Positions 37,940-48,274 are shown, numbered from the stretch's first letter. The stretch is DNA of 64,000 nt from Symbiodinium natans (GCA_905221605.1 CAJNDS010002286.1:424461-488460); one strand, 5' to 3'. The notes: generated by a model not told the origin, from the sequence alone. Made by a program: numbers and translations.

Positions 37940-38895
37940 GAAAACAATGCAAGGGTTCCAAGTTCACTATAATTCCTAAGAAACAGCTAAAATCAAAAAA
38001 AAGTTGCTCGGGTTCCAAGTTCACAAAAACTAAGAAACAGCTAAAATCAAAAAAGGAGTTGCTCGGGTTCCAAGTTCACTATAATTCCTAAGAAACAGCT
38101 AAAATCAAAAAAAAAAAGTTGCTCGGGTTCCAAGTTCACTATAATTCCTAAGAAACAGCTAAAATCAAAAAAAGAGTTGCTCGGGTTCCAAGTTCACTAT
38201 AATTCCTAAGAAACAGCTAAAATCAAAAAAAAAAGTTGCTCGGGTTCCAAGTTCACTATAATTCCTAAGAAACAGCTAAAATCAAAAAAAAGTTGCTCGG
38301 GTTCCAAGTTCACTATAATTCCTAAGAAACAGCTAAAATCAAAAAAAAACGTTGCTCGGGTTCCAAGTTCACTATAATTCCCAAGAAACAGCTAAAATCA
38401 AAAAAAAAGTTGCTCGGGTTCCAAGTTCACTATAATTCCTAAGAAACAGCTAAAATAAAAAAAAAAGTTGCTCGGGTTCCAAGTTCACTAAAACTAAGAA
38501 ACAGCTAAAATCAAAAAAAAAAGTTGCTCGGGTTCCAAGTTCACTATAATTCCTAAGAAACAGCCAAAATCAAAAACAACGGTTGCTCGGGTTCCAAGTT
38601 CACTATAATTCCTAAGAAACAGCTAAAATCAAAAAAAAAGTTGCTCGGGTTCCAAGTTCACTATAATTCCCAAGAAACAGCTAAAATCAAAAAAAAAGCG
38701 TTGCTCGGGTTCCAAGTTCACTATAATTCCCAAGAAACAGCTAAAATCAAAAAAAAAATTGCTCGGGTTCCAAGTTCACTATAATTCCTAAGAAACAGCT
38801 AAAATCAAAAAAAAGTTGCTCGGGTTCCAAGTTCACTATAATTCCTAAGAAGCAGCCAAAATCAAAAAAAGTTGCTCGGGAACCAAGTTCACTAC
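37940..38895 (+). repeat. Minisatellite, ~56-58 bp unit
   Basis: About 16-17 tandem copies of a unit containing GTTGCTCGGGTTCCAAGTTC, then ACTATAATTCCTAAGAAACA, GCTAAAATC and an A-run of variable length. A single related fragment, TTGCTAGGGTTCCAAGTTCA, occurs at 33803-33822. Confidence 0.97.
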
Positions 38896-38928
38896 AGACA
38901 AAGAAGGCCCCCCGCCTTGAATCTTAGG

Positions 38929-39002
38929 ATGATTGCTTCGGGCGCTTCGAAGCAGTGCTTGCCCCGTGCCACTCGGAAGAGTTCTCGGGAGTTTTTGGGG
39001 GG
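38929..39002 (+). CDS. Possible first exon with start codon
   Basis: An ATG follows an AG (cttgaatcttag) that could serve as a trans-splice acceptor. It reads MIASGASKQCLPRATRKSSR then EFLG and ends at GTTTAGGG. It is Ser/Arg-rich, as in an organelle-targeting leader. It is the nearest upstream start to the TilS-like exons, but the link is inferred. Confidence 0.35.
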
Positions 39003-39637
39003 GTTTAGGGTTTAGGGTTTAGGTTTTAGGGTTTAGGGTTTAGGGTACACAGCAGCTTTGAAGGAATGCCCCGAGGACCCGCAAGGCTTAGAGAAAGATC
39101 CACAACCCCTCAGAGCTTCTCCTTGGAAACCCCTTTTCTGTGAGCTGGCAGATGTAATTTTCCAAGCCATGGCTTCCAGCGAGAGAGAGAGGGAGAGAGA
39201 CAGAGAGGGAGGGGGATGTAGAGAGGGATATAGGATGGTATGTAGAGGGACTGACTTGTTCTATGTGCAAGAAGGAGGGAAGGAAGGAAGGAAGGCAGGA
39301 AGGAAGAGGGAGAGCGATTTGCTACCTTAAGCAACGGACCTGCATGGTCCCGTTGCGTTGTGCTTGTTATTTCTTCTTATTCTTCATTCTTAGGGTAGTT
39401 CCATGGTCTCTTAATATGGGCCCTGAAGTGGGGAACCCTGGGACCACATGGTCAGTTCTCTAATTATGGTGCCTTTTTGGGTGCAGTTTCTGTTTTGGGT
39501 GCGCCTCGTCATAAGGATTCCAAAAGAGACCATATTTTGGAAGCCCTAAACCCTAAACCCAAAGCCTTAAATCCTGAACCCTAAACCCTAAACCGAAGTG
39601 ACCATATACAGGGACCATGAAACTGCCCTTAGCTTTG

Positions 39638-39743
39638 GTACTTTACTGTAACTTTAGATCTTTAGCTTTTTTTGGGTTTATTGGGTTTCTTATTAAGGCA
39701 GCTAAGATTTTAATTTTTAGCTACACTCCTGAGTGCAGCCAAG
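39638..39743 (+). mobile_element. Family J element in intron position
   Basis: GTACTTTACTGTAACTTTAG to GTGCAGCCAAG, 106 bp, GT-AG bounded. Open segments DHETALSF (39612-39637) and RFMAIPGRRSNRQGGSEDAG (39744-39853) join in phase when it is removed. Confidence 0.6.
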
Positions 39744-39853
39744 TTAGATTCATGGCGATTCCAGGCCGAAGATCCAACCGACAGGGAGGGAGTGAGGATG
39801 CGGGCGAGAAGCTGGGTAGGCCCTTGAAAACATGTTGCAGCTTCCTTTCTTTG
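39744..39853 (+). CDS. Candidate exon upstream of the PP-loop exons
   Basis: It starts at the end of the family J element and ends at a GTCTAAACCC donor. It reads RFMAIPGRRSNRQGGSEDAG then EKLGRPLKTCCSFLSL and exits in phase 0, matching exon 1 of the TilS-like gene. It may be part of an N-terminal extension. Confidence 0.35.
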
Positions 39854-39963
39854 GTCTAAACCCTAAGCCCTAAACCCTAAACCCCAAACCCGAAACCCTA
39901 AACCCTAACCCCCAAACCCTAAACCCTAGCCCTAAACCCTAAACCCTACATATTTTCTTCAAG

Positions 39964-40056
39964 AAGGGTCTTAAAGGCCATCCCAGGAAGCTGCAGCGCT
40001 TCCTGCGGGCCCGATGTGTGCCGGGAAGCGCGCTGGTGCTGTCGATCTCGGGAGGA
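39964..40056 (+). CDS. tilS: TilS-like exon 1 (first half of PP loop)
   Basis: The acceptor attttcttcaag follows a CCCTAAA block. It reads KGLKGHPRKLQRFLRARCVP then GSALVLSISGG, phase 0. The donor GTGGAT is repeated as the first six bases of exon 2, suggesting intron gain with duplication. A TTTAGGG block starts 14 bp into the intron. Confidence 0.75.
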
Positions 40057-43000
40057 GTGGATCGGCTTCTGGGTTTAGGGTTTAGGGTTTAGGGTTTGGG
40101 GTTTAGGGCTTAGGGTTTAGGGTTTGGGGCTTTGGGGCTTGGGGTTTGGGGCTTGGGGTTTAGGGTTTGGGGTTTAGGTTTCTTTTTCTGTTTTGGTTTC
40201 TGTTACACGCATAGATGAGGTTTCGAGAACTTGGGCTTACTTTACTAGTCTTAAGCCACTGACCTTGCTACAACACAGGGACCTTGGCAGTTGCCATCAT
40301 CATCCCCTTGCAACCCCGCACGTTTTTCGTATCAACTGCACAAAATACCCAGCGCAAAAACTACGCCCCTAGACTGCGCCCCTCAGACACCAGGTGGATT
40401 CTATGGTCCTCAGTCATTGCGCGGTTGCCCTGCGAGATCACCTCAAGCTCAAGTTGTCCGCGGTTCACATCGACTACAACGCGCATCCGAACAGCGCGTT
40501 GGAAGCCAACTTCGTGGAATCCTGGTCGCGGACCACCGGGCCATGATGAGGGGTTGCTCTGTTAAGTTCAGGGCCCGTTGTAGCTGCCAAATAAACCCCT
40601 GTGAAGCCCGAAACCCCAGAATAGGATGCCTCTGTATGCAGCCGTATGCGCCCCAGCCCCTTTTCAGCACCCAATTCCGCAAGTCCCTGCAGGAAAGTGG
40701 GCCTGCCGCTTTCGGTCGTCCGGCTGCCCGAGCAGATGAGGGCTCAGACCATCGGCTGATCTTGGGACTGTTTGTTGTGGTTTAGGTGTAGGGTTTAGGG
40801 TTTAGGGTTTAGGGTTTAGGGTTTAGGGTTTAGGGTTTAGGGTTTAGGGTTTAGGGTTTAGGGTTTAGGGTTTAGGGTTAGGGTTTAGGGTTTAGGGTTT
40901 AGGAGAGAGGGTTTGGTAGGGTTTAGGGTTTTAGGCAAGAGGAGTTGGGGGTGTTTAGGGGTTTAGATTTTAGGGTTTTTGGTTTCAGGAGAGAGAGGGG
41001 TTGGGGGGCGGGGGGTTTAGGTTTTCGTGGGCTCTTCGTTGTTGTTTTAGTAGTGCATGTTGGGATTTTTGAAGAGAAGTCCCAAAGGGCGTACCGTTTT
41101 CGTGTTCGACCGTACATCACCAGATAGAGGCAGACAATGGCACACTAATGTCATCATATAAGGTATATATGTATAAGAATGTGGCTCGTGCAACCCCTCA
41201 TGCAAACCCACTACTCGTTCAAGAAGCCCTGACAAACCGATGCCCCAAAGAAAGCATTTACTTACTTTCTTACTTACTTCCGTGCATGCTGTTTGTTTCA
41301 CCTTGTTCTTCTTCTGTCCTCGACGCTGGCTACCCTAAGCCCTACACCCTACACCCTAAACCCTAAACCCGAAACCCTAAACCCTAAACCCTAAACCCTG
41401 AACCCTAAACCCTAAACCCTAAACCCTAAACCCTAAACCCTAAACCCAAACCCCTGACGCACGAGGGGTCGTTAGGGCCCAGGCCCCGCAACACGTTCGA
41501 GGACTTCTCCCGCAAGGCAAGGCGCCTTTGGGTGTAGGGTTTAGGGTTTAGGGTTTAGGGCGTGGGGTTTATAGACTAAGGGCGGGAAAGCCGGCAAACA
41601 ACGCCATCGTAGACGCAAGGGTAAACATGATTCTGGCATGAATGCCTCTAGTCACCCGGCATGGCTGTGTTGAGCCTAGAAACGCATGTTGTTCACGGTG
41701 CGTTTTGCCAGGGCGTCTTGTATCAGAGCCCTCAACGCCGGGAATACTCATGCCCAGAAGCCCACAGTAACAAGGGCCATCCATGACCCCCCAGAGCTCG
41801 GAGGGTTTAGGGTTTAGGGCTTAGGGCCTTAGGGCCTTAGGGCCTTAGGGCTATAGGGTTTAGGGAGGAACCCGCCAGCTGCCATAGCGATGCTCCAGAT
41901 GACATGTCAGGTGCGCTACGACGCTTATCGGGAAGCCGTGGGGATTTCCGGGGCTTTGGCCGTGCTGATGCTTGGGTTGTGACTTCAGCTCATGTGGGGG
42001 TTTACGAACAAACAGAGACCCCTTTTTTCACAGCGACCCCAGCGTGGAAGGCGCTTATGTATTCAGCCTTTTTGAGGATGTTGGTCGGATTTGAGGATGT
42101 GGCCCACCTTCAGGCAAGTCGGTGGGATATCACAGTGCTGAGCTCGCCTGGGATGTACAACCCCCCCCCCCCCCTAGCGTTTTTGCTGCTGAATCCCAAT
42201 ACCCTAAACCCCTGTAACCTGTGAGCGAGTGTGAGAGTCGAAGACCTGGAACACAAGCTTATGATTGCTAGAGGAGGCCAGATGCGAAAAAAAAACCAAC
42301 AAAACAAATCTAACCCTCTCCCCTCCCTCTCCCCCCTCCCCCTCTCCCCGAACCATCGGATTCTTCTACCTTGGTTTAGAGTTTAGAGTTTAGGATTTCC
42401 TTCTGCTAACACTGATAGGCTTGCCGAAGCCTTGAGAATCTCCATGCTGCCCATAATGTCTAATTTACCCCTTCCCCCTCCCACCACATCCGCACACTTG
42501 TGCCAACTTGCAGCAAATTGGACGAACACCCCCGAGCGTAAGTCGCCTTATCCGCTTAGTTACGGTTTCTACATGGGCTTCTTCTTTGTTAGAGTATACC
42601 GGCTCGGAATAGCATGGACCAAATGTAGCAACATTAGCAAAACACTTTGCGAAGCCATACCTCGCAAAGATGACCTCGTTTGGGGTTTCGCCGGGTTTGA
42701 GACTGGCCAGAAAGAGATTGAGGACCGGTCACCACGAAGACGATGCAGCGGAGAATGTTCTGTCGAACCTTCTGATGCTGAGCCGCATTTGCTGGGAGCG
42801 CGGCCCAGTGTGACAGATGCCTCATGGTTCTTTCGATATCTGATATGCGCCAGTCGAACATAGTAGGGTCTATTCGTTTATTTCATGTGTGAGCCTGTCA
42901 GCCGAATTCTTGCATTACATCAAGTTTGCTTTTGGGAGGTGCCGTTAGAGGCTCATGTTTGGGGTCTGTGCAAAAGTGTGGGGGACACGCGGGGCCACAC

Positions 43001-46000
43001 ATCGCGACGCAAAGGCTAACTCGGGCTTACACCTGCTGGCCCTGGCAAGTTGGAGTATATTACCACCTTGCAAACCCCAACACGAACAAAATTCAACGAA
43101 CCTAAGCCCTAAACCCTAAACCCTAAACCCTAAACCCTAAACCCTAAACCCTAAACCCTGAGTCAACTCTGTCTTGCTCTTACGTGTGGCACCATCGGGA
43201 TGATGTTCTGGGGAACTGCTTTGCGTTTGCTATGCTGCCGGATTCGGGTCAAGGATCCCTGGTCGCTGGTAAAATTTAGGGTTTAGGGTTTAGGGTTTAG
43301 GGTTTAGGGTTTAGGGTTTAGGGTTTAGGGTTTAGGGCTTTGGGTTTAGGGTTTAGGGTTTAGGATCCCAATGAAGCCAAGAAGGCGTGCCCCTCTGCCC
43401 AAACAAGGCTTGTGCCTCTGTGAGATCCCAAGCCGGAACCCCCAAAAACCTAACAAACCCTAAAGACCCTAATCCCTGAGACCCCTAGACCCTAAACCCC
43501 AAACCAACAACAAACGCACAAATCGAGAAGTGCACGAAACAAAATAACCCCAAACCCTAAATCCTAAACCCTAAACCCTAAACCCTAAACCCTAAAACGC
43601 CAAGGATGGGCCGCAGCCTTTTCCACCTCCCTGTACTGGGCCCGGAGGCGCCCATGTTTTAGGGTGTTTAGGGTTTAGGGTTTAGGGTTTAGGGTTTTAG
43701 GGCTTACGGAATATTTCTTGAATCTTTGCAGTGCGTTCCTTTGTTCGAGGTGTAGGGTAGAAGTTTCAAGAGGCGGTGGAAAGTTGAGGGGACACCAGGG
43801 GCCTCGTGGGTGTCTTCTGAGCCCCGCCACACGCAGAGCCACCAAAATGTCCCTCACCTGGTCTCCAAGGGATGAAGGCTCCTACCCCTAAGGTTGTGCC
43901 CTGAAAGGTGCCCCTGTTACATACTCCCAATATCATGATTCCTTTGGGGATCTTGAGAAAGAGGGTCCCCCAAAACCCAAGGGCGCAACGTGAAGGGTCT
44001 TAAGCTGCAACCCTGGGAGTTTTTTTATTGTCCTTCTTGGGCTGAAGGGCACCATACTTTGGGATCATCTGAGGGCCAACCTGTGAGACGTCCTGTACCC
44101 CTACATGGAGATTCATGGTACTTATTCAGCAATTATAACTTTACTTATGACCATATTCGGGTACTTAAGGGGCGTAGAAGTGGGTTATATGTACACCTGT
44201 ACTTATAACCATATTGGGGCACTCAAGGGGCTTATAAGTGCGTTATAAGTACACCTGTACTTATAACCATATTAGGGCACTTAAGGGGCTCATAGGTGGG
44301 TTTTAGGTACACCTGTACTTATAACCCTATTAGGGCACTTTAAGGGGCTTATCTTGTCGGGTTACGAAGCCCCCAGATCGACTGAGCTCTGATGCCTGGG
44401 ACTGTAGGTTGTTTACATGACTGGACTTGCTAGCGGCTGGTCTGCTTGGGAGACAAGACCCAAAACCTGCGACCCTAAACCCCAAACCCGAAACCCCAAA
44501 CCCCAAACCCCAAACCCTAAACCTAAACCCTAAACCCTAAACCCTAAACCCTAAACCCTAAACCCTAAACCCCAAACCCTAAACCCTAAACCCTAAACCC
44601 TAAACCCTAAACCCTAAACCCTAAACCCGACTCGGGGAGCCAAAGGCGCTGATAGAGGGCGTCACGGTCTGGCGGCCGCATCTGGGCTTTCTTAAAGGGT
44701 ATAATGAGGGGGACCCCCTAGAAGGTACCCTTAACCTTCTTCCCCTATATAACCCTTATATATATATATGTATATGTATATATATATGTATATATATATG
44801 TATATATATACATGTATATATGTATATATATATATATGTATGTATGTATGTATATATGTATATCTGTATTTATTGCTTATAAAGTCCCTATATGCCCAAG
44901 TAGCCCCTAAATGACCGCTAAAGAACCCCTACGGTCCCTTCTAAGGGTCCCTCCTTTAGTCCCTTGACTTTCGGAGTTTGCTTTGTTTAGCACTTGGGGA
45001 GGATTCCAGGGATTCCTGTGCGGGTTCAACAAAGGGATTTATAGGGCTTTGGGCTTTGGGCTTTAGGGTTTAGGGTTTAGGGGGCTTCTGGTTTTGGAGC
45101 TGGGGGCTTCAGGGGGAGTTTGGCGGGGCTGCGAACATTAACTTTTACTTTCGGCATTCGAGGGACCCTCGGTGGTTAACTGCAGATTGCAGACACAGAC
45201 CCTAGCGTAGAAAACACCACAGTCCAGCTTAGCACCTGCAACATGAGAAGCAGCGTATTCAGGAGACGAAGGGAGGAGTGTCAATACAAAGCGAGCTCAC
45301 ATCCCGTATCCCGCCTAACCCCGCGGAAATCCCAAGCCCCAAAACGATTTTGGGTGTAGGGTTTAGGGTTTAGGGTTTGGGGTTTGGGGTTTGGGGTTTA
45401 GGGTTTAGAGTTAGGTTTCTGGAGTGTATGGGTTTAGGGTTGAATGCTTTGCGTTTCGGGTCTCCACACCCAAAGCCCCGAGACACTGCAAGAAGCACAA
45501 CCCGAAGCCCAGAGGTTTTCCGGCTTGCCGAAAAGAGCCCTCATTCGCTTCGCAACTTGGCGGGAAGTGCCTTGGTTTAGGGTTTAGGTTGATAAGGGTT
45601 TTGGGTTTCGGGTTTAGGGTTTAGGGTTTCGGGTTTAGGGTTTAGGGTTTAGGGTTAGGTTTCTAGGGTGTAGGGTGGGCCCTACAGACAGCTCTCTAAC
45701 TCTGAAAAGGCCGGCAATGGGTCTTCAGATTGACTCTTTCAGCGTCTCGGATTACTAACGAAACGTGGGGGAAATCGGGTGCCATTTCACCACCTGGTGA
45801 TTCTGCAGCTAGGAGCCGCTACTCAGATGAGCTATGAAAGAGTTGACCCGAGCTGCATCCGGGTTGAGGGTTTAGGGCGCAATGTTTCTATGATGATGTG
45901 TCACGTGTCACGCTGGGGATTTCTAGATCGCTTCGAGGTGTGGGACAGCCCACTCCCAACACCCCGAACTTTGTGCTCGCACCCCACTTGAGCCGGTCTC

Positions 46001-46622
46001 CGGACATTCCGCGCAATGTGTTATCAACAAGCTGGCCGGTGTGAAGTGAATCTTAGACGACCCCCTGACCCTGATAAAATGGAGAGTCATATAGGATTCC
46101 GACTTGAAACTCGATGTCCGAAAACCCTAAAACAACACCACCACATGGCAATGTAAGAGTTCGGGTTTAGGGTTTAGGGTTTAGGGTTTAGGGTTTAGGG
46201 TTTAGGGTTTAGGGTTTAGGGTTTAGGGTTTCGGGTTTAGGGTTTAGGGTTTAGGGTTTAGGGTTTAGGGTTTAGGGTTTAGGGTTTAGGACCCACCTGC
46301 CATGCCCTTAAAGATGCACATCGGGGCATGTGGCTTTAAAACGCTCTAACGCTCACCGAAGGTCCCTGCGCCTCCAAACATCCCATACTTGTAGCCACAT
46401 CCGCCTCCACCTCCATCGAGCCATGCCTGGGAAAACCCTAGAGAACCCTTTAAACCCTAAACCCTAAACCCTGAACTGCCTTTCACACAGGCAAGAAGGT
46501 ATGGCATACCGCACCTGCGAAACAACGATCCGCCCGCTGGGCGGCGGGCGGTGCTCCGACGTGAGGTCTTTCCGACCCTGGACAACGCCTTTGGGCAGAG
46601 AAGCTTGGGCACTTCACGATAA
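39964..46622 (+). CDS. tilS: TilS-like PP-loop ATPase gene, seven exons
   Basis: Seven separated segments on the + strand read, in order, as a PP-loop ATPase of the tRNA(Ile)-lysidine synthase type. These enzymes activate C34 of tRNA-Ile with ATP and attach lysine; eukaryotic versions are usually organellar. Visible landmarks in family order: SISGG + VDS (the SGGxDS P-loop, split between exons 1 and 2); VHIDYNAHPNSALEANFV; FEDFSRKARRL; YVWHHRDDVLGN (the GHHxDD-like helix); VTVWRPHLGFLK (the xRPLL…K motif); and YGIPHLRNNDPPAG…RRAVLRREVFPTL (the gIP…D/N…RR region). All six junctions keep phase if one GC and one GA donor are accepted. Several exons sit between CCCTAAA and TTTAGGG blocks. Introns run from about 340 to 1800 bp. 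The true start lies upstream and is not proven; a short piece after the FLK motif may be missing. The His-His-Arg-Asp-Asp form differs from the usual Gly-His-His. Confidence 0.75.
40394..40539 (+). CDS. tilS: TilS-like exon 2 (second half of PP loop)
   Basis: The acceptor cagacaccag is followed by VDSMVLSHCAVALRDHLKLK, then LSAVHIDYNAHPNSALEANF and VESWSRTTG. It completes the SGGVDS motif and carries the helix and strand that follow it in PP-loop ATPases. GC donor (GG|GCCATG), exit phase 2. Confidence 0.75.
40776..40908 (+). repeat. Telomere block (TTTAGGG)n
   Basis: About 18 units inside intron 2 of the TilS-like gene. Confidence 0.97.
41340..41452 (-). repeat. Telomere block (CCCTAAA)n
   Basis: About 15 units just upstream of TilS-like exon 3, in opposite orientation to the block at 40776-40908 in the same intron. 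Confidence 0.96.
41483..41531 (+). CDS. tilS: TilS-like exon 3
   Basis: The acceptor gttagggcccag and a GTGTAGGGTTTAGGG donor bound PRNTFEDFSRKARRLW, matching the E…aR..R helix of the family. Entry phase 2, exit phase 0. Tightly flanked by CCCTAAA and TTTAGGG. Confidence 0.7.
41532..43162 (+). other. Intron 3 of the TilS-like gene, with decoy ORFs
   Basis: About 1.6 kb starting GTGTAGGGTTTAGGG and ending CCCTAAACCCTGAG. It contains long chance-looking open frames (41879-42154 and 42594-42863), a C14 run, a C/T-rich tract near 42310 and further TTTAGGG units. The frames have no family match and would break the TilS order. Confidence 0.55.
43163..43268 (+). CDS. tilS: TilS-like exon 4
   Basis: It begins at the AG ending a CCCTAAA block (cctgag) and ends at GTAAAATTTAGGG. 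It reads STLSCSYVWHHRDDVLGNCF then AFAMLPDSGQGSLVA. HHRDD corresponds to the HHxDD helix of lysidine synthases. Phase 0 in, phase 1 out. Confidence 0.75.
43275..43362 (+). repeat. Telomere block (TTTAGGG)n
   Basis: About 12 units starting 7 bp after the donor of TilS-like exon 4. Confidence 0.97.
43617..43639 (+). CDS. tilS: TilS-like exon 5 (short)
   Basis: The acceptor gatgggccgcag and a GC donor bound FSTSLYW; a later GT donor at 43656 would extend it by RRRP-type residues but break the phase to exon 6. It lies between CCCTAAA and TTTTAGGG. Confidence 0.5.
44106..44350 (+). mobile_element. Family F elements in tandem
   Basis: Three tandem copies of a ~62-bp unit: TACACCTGTACTTATAACCATATT, then GGGCACTTAAGGGGCTTATAAGTGGGTTATAAG. 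They expand one arm of the family F element seen singly at 33857 and 62836. Confidence 0.75.
44473..44631 (-). repeat. Telomere block (CCCTAAA)n
   Basis: About 22 units directly upstream of TilS-like exon 6. Confidence 0.97.
44646..44705 (+). CDS. tilS: TilS-like exon 6
   Basis: An AAAG acceptor follows the CCCTAAA block. It reads ALIEGVTVWRPHLGFLKGYN, carrying the conserved WRPLL…K-like motif. The preferred donor is GA at the left end of a family H element (GAGGGGGACCC); a GT donor at 44699 is the alternative. Confidence 0.7.
44706..44960 (+). mobile_element. Family H element with TA-rich core
   Basis: GAGGGGGACCCCCTAGAAGG at the left and GGTCCCTTCTAAGGGTCCCTCC at the right are complementary. 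The core is a TATATG/TA microsatellite of about 110 bp. The left end coincides with the exon 6 donor. Confidence 0.75.
45195..45353 (+). CDS. Exon-like open segment before a telomere block
   Basis: It ends at GTGTAGGGTTTAGGG and reads DTDPSVENTTVQLSTCNMRS, then SVFRRRREECQYKASSHPVS. It lies between TilS-like exons 6 and 7 but is not needed by the family order. Confidence 0.3.
45513..45574 (+). CDS. Exon-like segment ending at a telomere block
   Basis: The acceptor cgaagcccag and a donor at GTTTAGGG bound VFRLAEKSPHSLRNLAGSAL. Lies in the last TilS-like intron. Confidence 0.3.
46160..46290 (+). repeat. Telomere block (TTTAGGG)n
   Basis: About 18 units with one TTTCGGG. Confidence 0.97.
46491..46622 (+). 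CDS. tilS: TilS-like exon 7 with stop
   Basis: The acceptor cctttcacacag follows a CCCTAAA block. It reads ARRYGIPHLRNNDPPAGRRA, then VLRREVFPTLDNAFGQRSLG and stops at TAA 46620-46622. YGIPHL, the Asn/Asp pair and the RR…LRREVFP run fit the C-terminal part of the TilS catalytic domain. A TTTAGGG block follows at 46635. Confidence 0.75.
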   Translation, partial: ARRYGIPHLRNNDPPAGRRAVLRREVFPTLDNAFGQRSLGTSR

Positions 46623-47039
46623 TCAACCTGTAAAGGGTTTAGGGTTTAGGGTTTTGGGTTTTGGGTTTAGGGTTTAGTTTATCAAAGTTAAGACTTCCAA
46701 AACATCCATCTCAAGCAATACAGCCCAACTCTTCAAAAGAAACCGGGATGGAGTATGACGGGATGCCACTCCGGCAAATTTTTAGGACCAACATTAAAGT
46801 TCTCTAAACCCTGGGCATGAAAAGGCTTAAGAACCAGGATACGGGCAGTCCTCTGCATTACGGACCCGCTTTTTGGGTGCTTTTTTTTCAGGGCGCCGTG
46901 CTATACGGGGGCCCCAAAAAAGGGACCCCAGAATTTAGAGAACTACCCATCTGGGCTCCCCCCATTTTCAGGAACACTGCGCAATGTCGCTCGGGTCGGG
47001 CGCTCTGCGAAAGATTGGAAGCGGATCATCGATGACCAG

Positions 47040-47145
47040 ATCCTTGCCCTATTTTGGAATTTATTTTTGTTCTTATAAAACCCAAGAGGATTATATTCAA
47101 GGTAATATCTTTAATTAAGGTTCTAAGGGGAGTAAAAGGATCCTT
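47040..47145 (+). mobile_element. Family I element
   Basis: AAACCCAAGAGGATTATATTCAAGG and TTAATTAAGGTTCTAAGGGGAG match the copy at 8716-8815. ATCCTTGCCC(T/C)ATTTTGGAA occurs on both sides (47039 and 47141), a possible duplication of the site. Confidence 0.7.
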
Positions 47146-47271
47146 GCCCCATTTTGGAAGACGGTGCGGCGGTTCCCGCATGGTGTGCTAGTCCCGCTGG
47201 GGGGCTACGCTTCGTGGCCGCTGGCGTTCTGGGAGGAAGCGTTGGTGGCTAGGACCGGGAGTAGGCCCTTT

Positions 47272-47372
47272 TGTCCTTTTTTTAGGGTTGGGGTTCCCTC
47301 AACATCCCCTTAAAAACCAAAAAGGGCACCCTTTTTATTCCTAGGTTGCTCCCGGGTCTAGGTGGGGATCTT
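47272..47372 (+). mobile_element. Family D element
   Basis: GTCCTTTTTTTAGGGTTGGGGTTCCC…AAAAGGGCACCCTTTTTATTCCTAGGTT. Related copies at 52008-52096 and 31420-31500. Confidence 0.7.
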
Positions 47373-48094
47373 TCACGCAATGGGCCGGCCCATGCTCTCA
47401 AAACGTTCGGTTGACAAGTTGGTGGACGCCCTTCAAGCGAAGAAGTCTGCATGGCTCCCGATCCACAAGCACCTCATGGCTTGTTCAGCTGTAGCTACTC
47501 GAGAGGGTCCCCCTTTGAAGAGCCAGAAGAAACGATTGGCATAAGAACCCACAAAATATGAAAAAAAATGAATCAACTTATGGCCCTTCATGGGAAGGAA
47601 TATTTCGTTTTTTTGTATAAACATAACTATCTCCTTACTACCCTTAATAGGGAAGTTGTTGTTTTTTTTGTAGGGGGGGGGGGGGTGGGGCGGGGGTTCT
47701 TATGCCACACAGGCAGCTATGCCTCTTCGTGGATGGCCAGCTACATCAACTCGCCATCCTGGATGCCGAGCTGCTCCCAAGTAGGAATGAGGAGCTGAGT
47801 TGACTCTCAACTTTCTCCTGAATCCACGAGTGAAGGGGGATTCCTCAACCCTGACCCCTAAACCCTAAACCCTAAACCCTAAACCCTAAACCCTAAACCC
47901 TGAACCCTAAACCCTAAATAAACTCCGGAATGAAGAGTTGTAGAAAACTCAACTCTCAAGCGCAACCAAAAAAACACCACAGGCGGTACGTTTAGAAAGA
48001 CGTCCAGATGCCCTTGACCTCTAAACCCTAAACCCTACTTCGATGAGCTATGTTTCAAGCGACCGGCCCGCAACCCTAAAGCCTAAACCCTCAA

Positions 48095-48229
48095 CCAAGC
48101 CTAAACCCTAAACCCTAAACCCTAAACCCTAAACCCTAAACCCTAAACCCTAAACCCTAAACCCTAAACCCTAAACCCTAAACCCTAAACCCTAAACCCT
48201 AAACCCTAAACCCTAAACCCCACTCCAAA
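48095..48229 (-). repeat. Telomere block (CCCTAAA)n
   Basis: About 18 canonical units. Confidence 0.98.
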
Positions 48230-48274
48230 CATGTCCTTGCGAGAGGAGATGGGTTGCTGGAGGGCGGACCCCAG

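Noticed and set aside
37940-38895. CRISPR array
   Set aside because: The repeats are tandem units with no unique spacers, and the setting is eukaryotic.
39910-39960. tRNA or other structured RNA genes
   Set aside because: I looked for cloverleaf A and B box patterns in the unique spacers and found none convincing; no rRNA-like stretches were seen either.
40291-40785. 164-codon ORF over TilS-like exon 2
   Set aside because: It is in a different frame from the exon that carries the VDS and VHIDYN motifs.
41879-42863. Long open frames of about 90 codons each inside TilS-like intron 3
   Set aside because: They are protein-like and partly phase-compatible, but they interrupt a motif order that is correct without them and have no family match. 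GC-rich filler of this length gives a few such frames by chance.
44757-44860. Replication origin or scaffold attachment region
   Set aside because: The TA-rich tract is the core of a family H element; nothing else supports an origin.
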